This document shows, one piece after another, positions 1 to 5,312 of a stretch of DNA of 5,312 nucleotides (positions within the stretch are counted from its first letter, which is position 1; the number at the start of each line of letters is the position of its first letter). Under the pieces are notes generated by a model. That model made no database searches. It was not told the DNA's origin and worked only from the letters and a program-made list of their open reading frames with translations. A program made the translations under genes and the position numbers. Source of the DNA: Betaproteobacteria bacterium (lineage in GTDB: Bacteria; Pseudomonadota; Gammaproteobacteria; Burkholderiales; Sulfuriferulaceae); assembly GCA_003455595.1 (NCBI GenBank), contig DMQT01000123.1, forward strand, positions 7,332-12,643, given 5' to 3'.

Positions 1-1568
1 CCGGCGCGGGCAAGTCCATCCTGATTGATGCGCTGGCGCTGGCACTGGGCGAACGCGGTGACGCGGGGGTGGTGCGGCAAGGGGCGGCACGTGCTGATAT
101 CAGTGCCGAATTTGATGGTGGCGCCTTGCCCGCGTTGCAAACCTGGCTGCAAGAAAATGAACTGGATGATGATGCCAATTGCCTGCTGCGAAGGGTGATT
201 GATACCAGTGGACGTTCGCGCTGCTTCATTAATGGCCGCAGTGTCAGCGCGCAACAATTGCGCGAGGCAGGCGAATTTCTGGTGGATATTCACGGCCAGC
301 ATGCGCATCAGTCGCTACTTAAATTCGCCACGCAACGCGAACTGCTCGACAGCTTCGGCGGCTTGCAGGCCCTTGTGCAGCAAACCGCCGAACAGCATCG
401 GCGCTGGCGGACGCTGCACGACAAACTCAGCGCCGTGCGCAACGCCAGTGGCGAGCTGGATGCCGAACGTGAGCGCCTGCAATGGCGCGCAGACGAGTTG
501 ACGGCGCTGCAATTCACCCTGGCCGATTGGGATGCGCTGCAAGCCGAACACGGCCGACTGGGCAATGCCGCCAGCCTGATCGAAGGCATGGCGTTCGCGC
601 TGGACGCGTTGACCGAAAACGAGGCCGCTGCGCAACACCAAATCAACCTCGTTGCTGCCCGCCTGGAGCATCTGGCCGGGTTTGATCCCGCTTTGCAGAC
701 CGCACGCGATTTACTCGAATCCGCCTCGGTGCAGTTGCAGGAAGCAGCCTATATATTGCGGCGTTATGGCGATCATCTGGAAGCCGACCCGGCGCGACTA
801 GTCGCAGTCGAGCAGCGCATAGAACAGGTGCTGGACTGTGCACGCAAGTACCGCATCAAGCCGAATGCGCTGCCTGAATTGCTGGCCAGCACGCAGGCGC
901 GGCTGGATGAAATGGGTGCCAACGACGACCCGGCTGCGCTGGAAAAAGACACCACTGCCGCGCACGAGCAATGGCTGGCACTGGCGCGCAAATTGGGCAG
1001 CGGTCGCGTTAAAACCGCCAAAACGCTGGCGCAAACCGTCACCGCTTCGATGCAGCAGCTGGCACTGGCGGGCGGCGTGTTTGAGATTGCGCTGGTGCCA
1101 TTGGAAACAGGTAATGCTCACGGACTGGAACAAGTGGAATTTCGCGTTGCGCCGCATGCAGGCGCAACGCCCAAGCCGCTGGCGAAAGTCGCATCGGGCG
1201 GCGAGCTATCGCGTATCAGCCTGGCGCTACAAACGGCGGTGAGTCAGATTGCAGGCGTGCCGACGCTGATTTTCGACGAGGTGGACGTGGGTATCGGCGG
1301 TGGGGTTGCCGAAATCGTCGGACAGTTGCTCAAAGACCTCGCACACAGCCGTCAGGTACTGTGCATTACCCACTTGCCACAAGTCGCAGCGTGCGGCACC
1401 CGGCATTTACAAGTCAGCAAGACGCAGCAGGATGGCAGCGTGGTGAGTCACATCACGCCACTCGCTGCGCCTGAGCGGGTGGAAGAAATCGCACGCATGC
1501 TGGGTGGCGTCAAGATTACCGATACCACGCGCAAGCACGCGGCTGAAATGCTGGGTGTTGCAGGGTAA
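1..1568 (+). CDS. recN: DNA repair protein RecN, 5'-truncated by the window edge
   Basis: RecN is a cytoplasmic SMC-like ATPase that acts early in recombinational repair of double-strand breaks. The open frame enters at base 3, and its first complete codons read GAGKS, the end of a Walker A loop. About 30 N-terminal residues therefore lie upstream, if the protein matches E. coli RecN (553 aa). About 521 residues are visible. The GTG at 69 is internal and should not be taken as the start. A DIHGQHAHQ segment at about 285-311 matches the family. Next comes a long, charged, Ala/Leu/Glu-rich middle region, the expected coiled coil. The C-terminal ATPase half has the ABC-type signature VASGGELSR (1188-1214), Walker B with catalytic Glu in LIFDEVDVGIGG (about 1266-1301) and the switch-histidine segment CITHLPQVAA (1362-1391). 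The protein ends in GVAG, not the LAA end of E. coli RecN that ClpXP recognises. Any LexA-controlled promoter would be upstream of the window. Identification is very secure. Confidence 0.97.
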   Translation, partial: GAGKSILIDALALALGERGDAGVVRQGAARADISAEFDGGALPALQTWLQENELDDDANCLLRRVIDTSGRSRCFINGRSVSAQQLREAGEFLVDIHGQHAHQSLLKFATQRELLDSFGGLQALVQQTAEQHRRWRTLHDKLSAVRNASGELDAERERLQWRADELTALQFTLADWDALQAEHGRLGNAASLIEGMAFALDALTENEAAAQHQINLVAARLEHLAGFDPALQTARDLLESASVQLQEAAYILRRYGDHLEADPARLVAVEQRIEQVLDCARKYRIKPNALPELLASTQARLDEMGANDDPAALEKDTTAAHEQWLALARKLGSGRVKTAKTLAQTVTASMQQLALAGGVFEIALVPLETGNAHGLEQVEFRVAPHAGATPKPLAKVASGGELSRISLALQTAVSQIAGVPTLIFDEVDVGIGGGVAEIVGQLLKDLAHSRQVLCITHLPQVAACGTRHLQVSKTQQDGSVVSHITPLAAPERVEEIARMLGGVKITDTTRKHAAEMLGVAG

Positions 1569-2003
1569 TTAAGGCTTGTTTGCGCGGTGCGGGCAAGGGG
1601 TTTTGGTGCAGTCGGCGTATAAATGTAGCGAATGGTCGTGGATGGAAAAACCGCGCTGTGCCGCGACTTTTTTCTGCCGACGTTCGATTTCCTCGTCGAA
1701 AAATTCTTCTACGCGGCCACATTGCAAGCACACCAGGTGGTCATGATGCCCGCCCTGGTTGAGTTCGTAGACGGCTTTGTCGCTATCGAAATGGTGGCGA
1801 ATCAGCAATCCGGCTTGCTCGAACTGCGTCAATACGCGATAAACGGTAGCCAGCCCGACGTCCATGTCCTCGGCGATGAGCAGGCGATACACTTCTTCTG
1901 CGGTCAAATGCCGTTTTTCGGTATTCTCGAACAGGTCGAGAATTTTAAGGCGCGGCAAGGTGGCTTTCAGGCCGATGTTTTTCAGATCGCTGGGGTCGCT
2001 CAT
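1569..2003 (-). CDS. fur: Ferric uptake regulator Fur
   Basis: Fur is a homodimeric metal-dependent repressor that binds Fur boxes of iron-uptake and related genes when ferrous iron is sufficient. The 144-residue product is close to the 148 aa of E. coli Fur. The N-terminal winged-helix domain includes [12 protein letters not shown] (11-22) and the recognition-helix segment GLATVYRVL (50-58). The dimerisation/metal domain carries the histidine cluster HHDH (86-89), the zinc cysteine pair C92/C95 (CLQC) and a second pair C132/C137. All four structural zinc cysteines of E. coli-type Fur are therefore present. H32 and E80 also look like metal ligands. This set favours Fur over Zur, Mur or PerR, although iron specificity is inferred. 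The ATG at 2003-2001 gives the family N terminus; no strong Shine-Dalgarno sequence precedes it. Its stop codon abuts that of convergent recN, and it is divergent from bamE. Confidence 0.96.
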   Translation of the reverse strand: MSDPSDLKNIGLKATLPRLKILDLFENTEKRHLTAEEVYRLLIAEDMDVGLATVYRVLTQFEQAGLLIRHHFDSDKAVYELNQGGHHDHLVCLQCGRVEEFFDEEIERRQKKVAAQRGFSIHDHSLHLYADCTKTPCPHRANKP

Positions 2004-2023
2004 GGTGTGGGAGTGTCTCGTGC

Positions 2024-2039
2024 AGGCTATCTAGGCTAT
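2024..2039. repeat. Tandem 7-bp direct repeat in the fur-bamE control region
   Basis: AGGCTAT occurs at 2024-2030 and again at 2033-2039, a 9-base period. The second copy runs into the overlapping -10 boxes of the two divergent genes. A short inverted repeat, GTCTC (2015-2019) and GAGAC (2044-2048), encloses both copies. The repeats are plain in the sequence. That they form a protein-binding site is only a guess, because repeats this short can arise by chance. Confidence 0.45.
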
Positions 2040-2042
2040 GAT
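2037..2042 (+). promoter_or_regulatory. Possible -10 box for bamE-dapB
   Basis: TATGAT matches the sigma70 -10 consensus at 5 of 6 positions. It would place transcription start near 2048-2049, about 30 bases before the bamE ATG. No acceptable -35 box lies 16-18 bases upstream and no TGn extension precedes it. The call rests on the hexamer and the divergent layout, so an activator-dependent or different promoter is equally possible. Confidence 0.35.
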
Positions 2043-2066
2043 AGAGACTTTATTTTGCTTTGCAAA
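2038..2066 (-). promoter_or_regulatory. Predicted sigma70 promoter of fur
   Basis: Read on the minus strand, bases 2066-2061 give TTTGCA (4 of 6 matches to TTGACA). Bases 2043-2038 give TATCAT (5 of 6 to TATAAT). The spacer is exactly 17 bases. A transcript would begin near 2030, leaving a leader of about 27 bases before the fur ATG. I see no convincing Fur box, so autoregulation is not supported by the sequence alone. The -10 box coincides with a possible bamE -10 box on the other strand. Confidence 0.6.
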
Positions 2067-2077
2067 TATTCGACCCG

Positions 2078-2536
2078 ATGCGCACATTAGTCTTGATATC
2101 CGCTCTCTGTTTAGGCTTGGCAGGATGCAAAAGCCTGCCTTCACTCCCAAAGTTGTCGTTAACCCCTTATAAAATTGACATTCAACAAGGTAATGTCCTG
2201 GATCAGGATGCCGTTGCCAAGCTCAAGCCTGGTCTGACGCGTGCGCAAGTGCGCTTCATCATGGGCACGCCATTGGTGACAGATATTTACCATGCCAATC
2301 GCTGGGACTATGTCTATATCGACAAAAAGGCCGGTAAGCTGGTTGTCCAGCGCCGTGTGGTGGTGTTTTTCGATGGTGATGTAGTCAAAAGTCTGTACCA
2401 GCAAATAGGTGAAAGCCAGTTGGTAGAGTTGCAGACACCGACTGTTGCGCCAGTGGCTGAGCCGGTTTCGACGCAAGTAGCGCCCGTTACATCGCCGGTG
2501 GCGCCCATTGCTGCTCCAGGTACGGTTGCTAAATGA
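2078..2536 (+). CDS. bamE: Outer membrane protein assembly factor BamE (SmpA/OmlA lipoprotein)
   Basis: BamE is a small lipoprotein on the periplasmic face of the outer membrane. It belongs to the BamABCDE complex, which folds and inserts beta-barrel proteins. I chose the ATG at 2078 because it gives a compact lipoprotein signal: Met-Arg-Thr, a hydrophobic stretch, then lipobox LAGC with the lipidated cysteine at residue 17. The next residue is Lys, not the inner-membrane retention signal Asp. A TTG at 2060 would add six residues, including an aspartate, before the signal. Neither start has a clear Shine-Dalgarno sequence. The SmpA/OmlA domain covers about residues 30-115, with YKIDIQQGN, a [11 protein letters not shown] helix and MGTPLVTD followed by WDYVY, all typical of the family. 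The product has 152 residues, longer than the roughly 113 of E. coli BamE, because of a Pro/Ala/Val-rich tail from about 119. The gene overlaps dapB by 4 bases. Confidence 0.93.
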   Translation: MRTLVLISALCLGLAGCKSLPSLPKLSLTPYKIDIQQGNVLDQDAVAKLKPGLTRAQVRFIMGTPLVTDIYHANRWDYVYIDKKAGKLVVQRRVVVFFDGDVVKSLYQQIGESQLVELQTPTVAPVAEPVSTQVAPVTSPVAPIAAPGTVAK

Positions 2537-3345
2537 GTACAGCAACACCGCTAAAAGTCGTCGTAGCAGGCAGTTCAGGGCGCATGGGCAAGGTGCTGCT
2601 CGAAGCCATCGAACAGTCGCCTGATTGTGTGCTGCATGGTGCATTGGAGCGCAGCGGCAGTGTTTTTATTGGCCGCCCAACCAGCGTGCTGGGCGGATCC
2701 GGTGATGTGCTTATCACTGACGACATGGTCACGGCGCTAACCGGTGCCGACGCGCTGATTGACTTTACCCGGCCCGAAGGCACGCTGGCGCACTTGGCGC
2801 TGTGCCGCACGCTGGGAGTCAATATCATCATTGGCACGACCGGTTTTGATGTCGAACAAAAGCAGGCTATCAGCGCAGCCGGGCAGGACATCGGCGTGGT
2901 GTTTGCGCCGAATATGAGCGTGGGCGTCAACCTCAGCTTCAAACTGCTGGAAATTGCCGCGCGCGTGCTCAATGAAGGTTATGACATCGAGGTGGTTGAA
3001 GCGCATCACCGCCACAAGGTAGATGCGCCATCCGGCACTGCCTTGCGTATGGGCGAAGTGGTGGCCGTGGCGCTCGGACGCAACCTGTCTGAATGCGCGG
3101 TGTATGGCCGTGAAGGCGTTACCGGCGAACGTGACCCGTCCACCATCGGCTTTGCGACCGTGCGCGGTGGCGATATCGTCGGCGATCATACGGTGATGTT
3201 TGCCGGGATCGGTGAACGCGTGGAAATTACCCACAAGGCATCGAGCCGCATGACCTTTGCGCAGGGCGCCTTGCGTGCCGCGCGCTTCCTCGCGGTGAGC
3301 CCGGCAGGCGACTACGATATGCAGGATGTGCTCGGCTTGCGTTGA
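2533..3345 (+). CDS. dapB: 4-hydroxy-tetrahydrodipicolinate reductase DapB
   Basis: DapB uses NAD(P)H to reduce the dehydrated form of hydroxy-tetrahydrodipicolinate to tetrahydrodipicolinate, in the cytoplasmic diaminopimelate pathway that supplies lysine and peptidoglycan. The 270-residue length fits the family (E. coli 273). The N-terminal Rossmann fold has VAGSSGRMG (11-19), with the nucleotide-binding glycines 13, 16 and 19. It is followed by [11 protein letters not shown] (73-83) and IGTTGF (100-105). [10 protein letters not shown] (124-133) leads into the substrate domain, where [15 protein letters not shown] (156-170) holds the catalytic histidine (158) and lysine (162). [22 protein letters not shown] (198-219) and the C-terminal [13 protein letters not shown] are also characteristic. 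The start is part of an ATGA overlap with the bamE stop, so translational coupling to bamE is likely. Only a weak AGG lies about 12 bases upstream. The stop codon lies inside the predicted carAB -35 box. Confidence 0.97.
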   Translation: MSTATPLKVVVAGSSGRMGKVLLEAIEQSPDCVLHGALERSGSVFIGRPTSVLGGSGDVLITDDMVTALTGADALIDFTRPEGTLAHLALCRTLGVNIIIGTTGFDVEQKQAISAAGQDIGVVFAPNMSVGVNLSFKLLEIAARVLNEGYDIEVVEAHHRHKVDAPSGTALRMGEVVAVALGRNLSECAVYGREGVTGERDPSTIGFATVRGGDIVGDHTVMFAGIGERVEITHKASSRMTFAQGALRAARFLAVSPAGDYDMQDVLGLR

Positions 3346-3370
3346 AAAGAGACCCCGTTTCGGGTAGAAT
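3342..3370 (+). promoter_or_regulatory. Predicted sigma70 promoter of carAB
   Basis: TTGAAA at 3342-3347 (5 of 6 to TTGACA) and TAGAAT at 3365-3370 (5 of 6 to TATAAT) are separated by exactly 17 bases. Transcription would start near 3377, giving a leader of about 70 bases before carA. The -35 box includes the last three bases of the dapB reading frame (TGA). A perfect CCCG-TTT-CGGG inverted repeat (3354-3364) lies in the spacer. A perfect TTGACA at 3372-3377 has no -10 at usable spacing. No ArgR-type box is evident. Confidence 0.7.
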
Positions 3371-3384
3371 GTTGACACTATTTC

Positions 3385-3424
3385 AGAGGCGGGTGGGGTG
3401 AAAATCCGACCCGCTTCTTTGTGT
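3385..3424 (+). terminator. Terminator-like hairpin in the carA leader (possible attenuator)
   Basis: Bases 3385-3394 pair with 3409-3418 to give a 10-bp stem with one G-U pair. After one G-G mismatch (3395/3408), bases 3396-3399 pair with 3404-3407, and GAAA (3400-3403), a GNRA-type tetraloop, closes the structure. The GC-rich part is followed by TTCTTTGTGT (3415-3424), so it has the form of an intrinsic terminator with an imperfect T-run. It lies after the predicted carAB promoter and before carA. It could therefore attenuate carAB, terminate dapB read-through, or stabilise the 5' end. The pairing is directly visible; the role is inferred. Confidence 0.6.
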
Positions 3425-3436
3425 AAGCCCCATACC

Positions 3437-3440
3437 GGAG
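3437..3440 (+). promoter_or_regulatory. Ribosome binding site deciding the TTG start of carA
   Basis: GGAG lies 7 bases before the TTG at 3448, the ideal position for a Shine-Dalgarno sequence. No ATG or GTG near the family N terminus competes in this frame, so the site supports the rare TTG start. Confidence 0.8.
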
Positions 3441-3447
3441 TATTCCC

Positions 3448-4581
3448 TTGCCGCACGCTAATCCCGCCATTCTGGTGCTCGCCGATGGTTCAGTCTTTCG
3501 CGGCATCGCTATTGGCGCATCAGGCACGACTGTCGGAGAGGTGGTGTTCAACACCGCCATGTCCGGCTATCAGGAAATCCTGACCGACCCGTCTTATTCA
3601 CGCCAGATCGTTACGCTGACCTATCCGCATATCGGCAATACCGGGGTCAACCAGGAAGATGTGGAGGCGGAAAAAATTCACGCCGCCGGTCTGGTCATTC
3701 GTGATTTGCCCCTGCTGCACAGTAATTTCCGCGCCACGCATTCCTTGTCTGATTACCTTGCTTCACAAAGCATCGTTGCCATCGCTGATATCGACACGCG
3801 CCGTTTGACGCGTATTTTGCGTGAAAAGGGTGCGCAGGCCGGTTGCATCATGGCGGGCAATGTCGATGAAGCCGAGGCGCTGCGCCAGGCGCGCGCCTTT
3901 CCGGGACTGGCGGGGATGGATCTCGCCAAGGTGGTGAGCTGCGTTGCGGCTTATCCCTGGCAAGAAGGCGAATGGCGTTTGGGCAGCGGCTACGTTACGC
4001 CGGGAAACGCGCCATTCCATGTGGTGGCGTTCGACTATGGCGTCAAACGCAATATTTTGCGCATGCTGGCCGAGCGCGGTTGCCGGGTTACCGTGCTGCC
4101 CGCGCAGGCGACCGCGCAAGACGCGCTGGCGCTGCAACCTGATGGCATTTTCCTGTCCAACGGCCCGGGTGACCCGGAGCCATGCGATTACGCGATTGCC
4201 GCGATTGCTGAATTGATAGAAACTGGTATTCCGACATTCGGAATTTGTCTTGGTCATCAACTGCTGGCACTCGCTTCCGGCGGCAAAACCACCAAGATGA
4301 AGTTCGGTCACCACGGTGCTAACCATCCGGTGAAAGACCTCGACAGCGGACGCGTGGCCATTACCAGCCAGAACCACGGCTTTGCCGTGGATGCCGACTC
4401 GCTGCCAAGCAATCTGCGTGTGACGCATGTTTCTCTGTTTGACGGTTCGTTGCAGGGCATTGCCCGCACCGACGTGCCTGCCTTTAGCTTCCAGGGCCAT
4501 CCCGAAGCCAGCCCCGGCCCGCATGATGTCGGCTATTTATTTGACCGCTTCGTGACCCTGATGCAGAAAGCCGCCCGTTAA
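3448..4581 (+). CDS. carA: Carbamoyl-phosphate synthase small (glutaminase) subunit CarA
   Basis: CarA hydrolyses glutamine and channels the ammonia to CarB, which makes carbamoyl phosphate for arginine and pyrimidine synthesis in the cytoplasm. The 377 residues match the family (E. coli 382). The N-terminal domain shows [20 protein letters not shown] (30-49), [16 protein letters not shown] (51-66) and [11 protein letters not shown] (112-122). The C-terminal class I glutamine amidotransferase domain has [11 protein letters not shown] (195-205), LSNGPGDP (236-243) and the nucleophile elbow FGICLGHQ with Cys267. The other two triad residues, His351 and Glu353, lie in [13 protein letters not shown]. 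All three are intact, so the glutaminase should be active. Translation starts at TTG, supported by GGAG 7 bases upstream and by good alignment from residue 7 onward. It has its own predicted promoter and leader hairpin, and carB follows after 3 bases. Confidence 0.98.
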   Translation: MPHANPAILVLADGSVFRGIAIGASGTTVGEVVFNTAMSGYQEILTDPSYSRQIVTLTYPHIGNTGVNQEDVEAEKIHAAGLVIRDLPLLHSNFRATHSLSDYLASQSIVAIADIDTRRLTRILREKGAQAGCIMAGNVDEAEALRQARAFPGLAGMDLAKVVSCVAAYPWQEGEWRLGSGYVTPGNAPFHVVAFDYGVKRNILRMLAERGCRVTVLPAQATAQDALALQPDGIFLSNGPGDPEPCDYAIAAIAELIETGIPTFGICLGHQLLALASGGKTTKMKFGHHGANHPVKDLDSGRVAITSQNHGFAVDADSLPSNLRVTHVSLFDGSLQGIARTDVPAFSFQGHPEASPGPHDVGYLFDRFVTLMQKAAR

Positions 4582-4584
4582 GCC

Positions 4585-5312
4585 ATGCCAAAACGTACAG
4601 ACATCCAAAGCATCCTCATTATTGGCGCGGGCCCGATTGTCATCGGCCAGGCGTGCGAGTTCGACTATTCCGGTGCGCAGGCGTGTAAGGCGTTGCGCGA
4701 GGAAGGCTACCGCGTCATCCTGGTCAACTCCAACCCTGCCACCATTATGACTGACCCGGAAATGGCTGATGTGACCTACATCGAGCCGATTACCTGGCAG
4801 GTGGTGGAAAAAATCATTGAAAAAGAGCGTCCGCAAGCGCTGCTGCCGACCATGGGTGGGCAGACCGCGCTGAACTGCGCGCTCGATCTGGCCAAACATG
4901 GTGTGCTGGAAAAATTCGGCGTGGAGATGATTGGTGCCTCGCGCGATGCGATCGACATGGCTGAAGACCGCGAGAAGTTCAAGCAGGCGATGACGCGTAT
5001 CGGCCTGGCGTCGCCCCGTTCGTCCATCGCGCACAGCATGGAAGAGGCGCTGCAGGTGCAGGCGGTGATGGGCTTTCCGACCATTATCCGGCCGTCGTTC
5101 ACCATGGGCGGCACCGGTGGCGGTATAGCCTACAACCGGGAAGAATTTGTCGAGATTTGCGAGCGCGGCCTGGAGGCTTCGCCCACGCACGAGCTGTTGA
5201 TCGAGGAATCGCTGATCGGCTGGAAAGAGTACGAGATGGAAGTGGTGCGTGACCGCGCCGACAACTGCATCATCGTCTGCTCGATCGAAAACCTCGACCC
5301 GATGGGCGTGCA
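4585..5312 (+). CDS. carB: Carbamoyl-phosphate synthase large subunit CarB, 3'-truncated by the window edge
   Basis: CarB is the synthetase subunit. Its two homologous ATP-grasp halves phosphorylate bicarbonate and then carbamate, using ammonia delivered by CarA. About 242 codons are visible of a protein usually near 1070 residues, all from the first (carboxyphosphate) half. The pre-ATP-grasp region has [19 protein letters not shown] (12-30) and [16 protein letters not shown] (47-62), followed by [11 protein letters not shown] (87-97). The ATP-grasp domain shows AEDREKF, with Arg129, then [18 protein letters not shown], with Arg169 and the glycine-rich loop, and [16 protein letters not shown], with Glu215. 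These residues fall at the same numbers as the E. coli active-site residues I recall. The frame runs off the end at GV plus two bases, without frameshift. The ATG is 3 bases past the carA stop with only a weak Shine-Dalgarno sequence, which suggests coupling to carA. Confidence 0.98.
   Translation, partial: MPKRTDIQSILIIGAGPIVIGQACEFDYSGAQACKALREEGYRVILVNSNPATIMTDPEMADVTYIEPITWQVVEKIIEKERPQALLPTMGGQTALNCALDLAKHGVLEKFGVEMIGASRDAIDMAEDREKFKQAMTRIGLASPRSSIAHSMEEALQVQAVMGFPTIIRPSFTMGGTGGGIAYNREEFVEICERGLEASPTHELLIEESLIGWKEYEMEVVRDRADNCIIVCSIENLDPMGV

Noticed and set aside
69..71. GTG as the recN start
   Set aside because: The frame is open to the window edge, and the upstream codons encode the Walker A end GAGKS, so the true start lies outside.
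1645..1674. A-run, CGCG stem and T-run resembling a bidirectional terminator about 100 bases past recN
   Set aside because: The stem has only 4 pairs with mismatches next to it, and the A and T runs are explained by fur codons for Lys-Lys and Gly-Phe.
2024..2070. Fur box for autoregulation of fur
   Set aside because: The AT-rich stretch and ATGATA do not form the GATAAT-type repeats or inverted repeat expected of a Fur box.
1632..2090. 152-residue open frame on the plus strand opposite fur
   Set aside because: It is antisense to a complete, well-conserved fur gene, resembles no family I recognise and has no ribosome site. It is a shadow of fur coding.
3372..3377. Perfect TTGACA as the carAB -35 box
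   Set aside because: At 16-18 bases downstream the sequence is GC-rich with no -10 match. The TTGAAA/TAGAAT pair upstream fits better.
2737..3456. 239-residue minus-strand open frame opposite dapB
   Set aside because: dapB is intact and strongly conserved on the plus strand. The antisense frame is His/Arg-rich, as expected from reading GC-biased codons backward.
3763..4524. 253-residue minus-strand open frame opposite carA
   Set aside because: It is a shadow of carA with no recognisable motif or start signal.
4537..5190. 217-residue minus-strand open frame opposite carB
   Set aside because: It is a shadow of carB. The plus-strand frame carries every expected ATP-grasp motif.
1..5312. Novel defence system, mobile element or CRISPR array
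   Set aside because: All sequence is accounted for by six housekeeping genes and two short control regions. No transposase, integrase, spaced repeats, tRNA or foreign-looking composition is visible.

Overview
The window is an ordinary stretch of conserved bacterial chromosome. It holds six protein genes: recN (5'-truncated, +), fur (-), bamE (+), dapB (+), carA (+) and carB (3'-truncated, +). Every predicted protein closely resembles its proteobacterial family, as judged from motifs remembered for the E. coli counterparts. The recN / fur / bamE / dapB / carA / carB order, a four-cysteine E. coli-type Fur and moderately GC-rich coding suggest a betaproteobacterium, possibly Nitrosomonadales-like. 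That placement is inferred from gene order and general resemblance only. No mobile element, CRISPR array, tRNA, rRNA or sign of horizontal transfer was seen.

Layout. Bases 1-1568 carry recN from its Walker A motif to its stop. The stop codon of fur (1569-2003, minus strand) abuts the recN stop with no base between, so the two genes converge without room for a dedicated terminator. Bases 2004-2077 form a compact divergent control region between fur and bamE. It contains a good sigma70-like fur promoter whose -10 box lies on the same bases as a possible bamE -10 box. bamE (2078-2536) and dapB (2533-3345) overlap by 4 bases and look co-transcribed. Bases 3346-3447 are the control region of the carAB operon. 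It has a strong-looking promoter whose -35 box includes the dapB stop codon, then a GC-rich hairpin capped by a GAAA loop and followed by a T-rich tail, then a good Shine-Dalgarno sequence before a TTG start of carA. carA (3448-4581) and carB (4585 to the window end) are separated by 3 bases. No gene-free stretch exceeds about 100 bases.

Function. RecN acts in double-strand break repair. Fur is the iron-responsive repressor. BamE is an outer-membrane lipoprotein of the beta-barrel assembly machine. DapB makes tetrahydrodipicolinate for lysine and peptidoglycan. CarA and CarB are the two subunits of carbamoyl-phosphate synthetase, which feeds arginine and pyrimidine synthesis.

I found no undescribed biological system. 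The items most worth a second look are regulatory: the hairpin in the carAB leader (possible attenuator) and the fully overlapping divergent promoters between fur and bamE.
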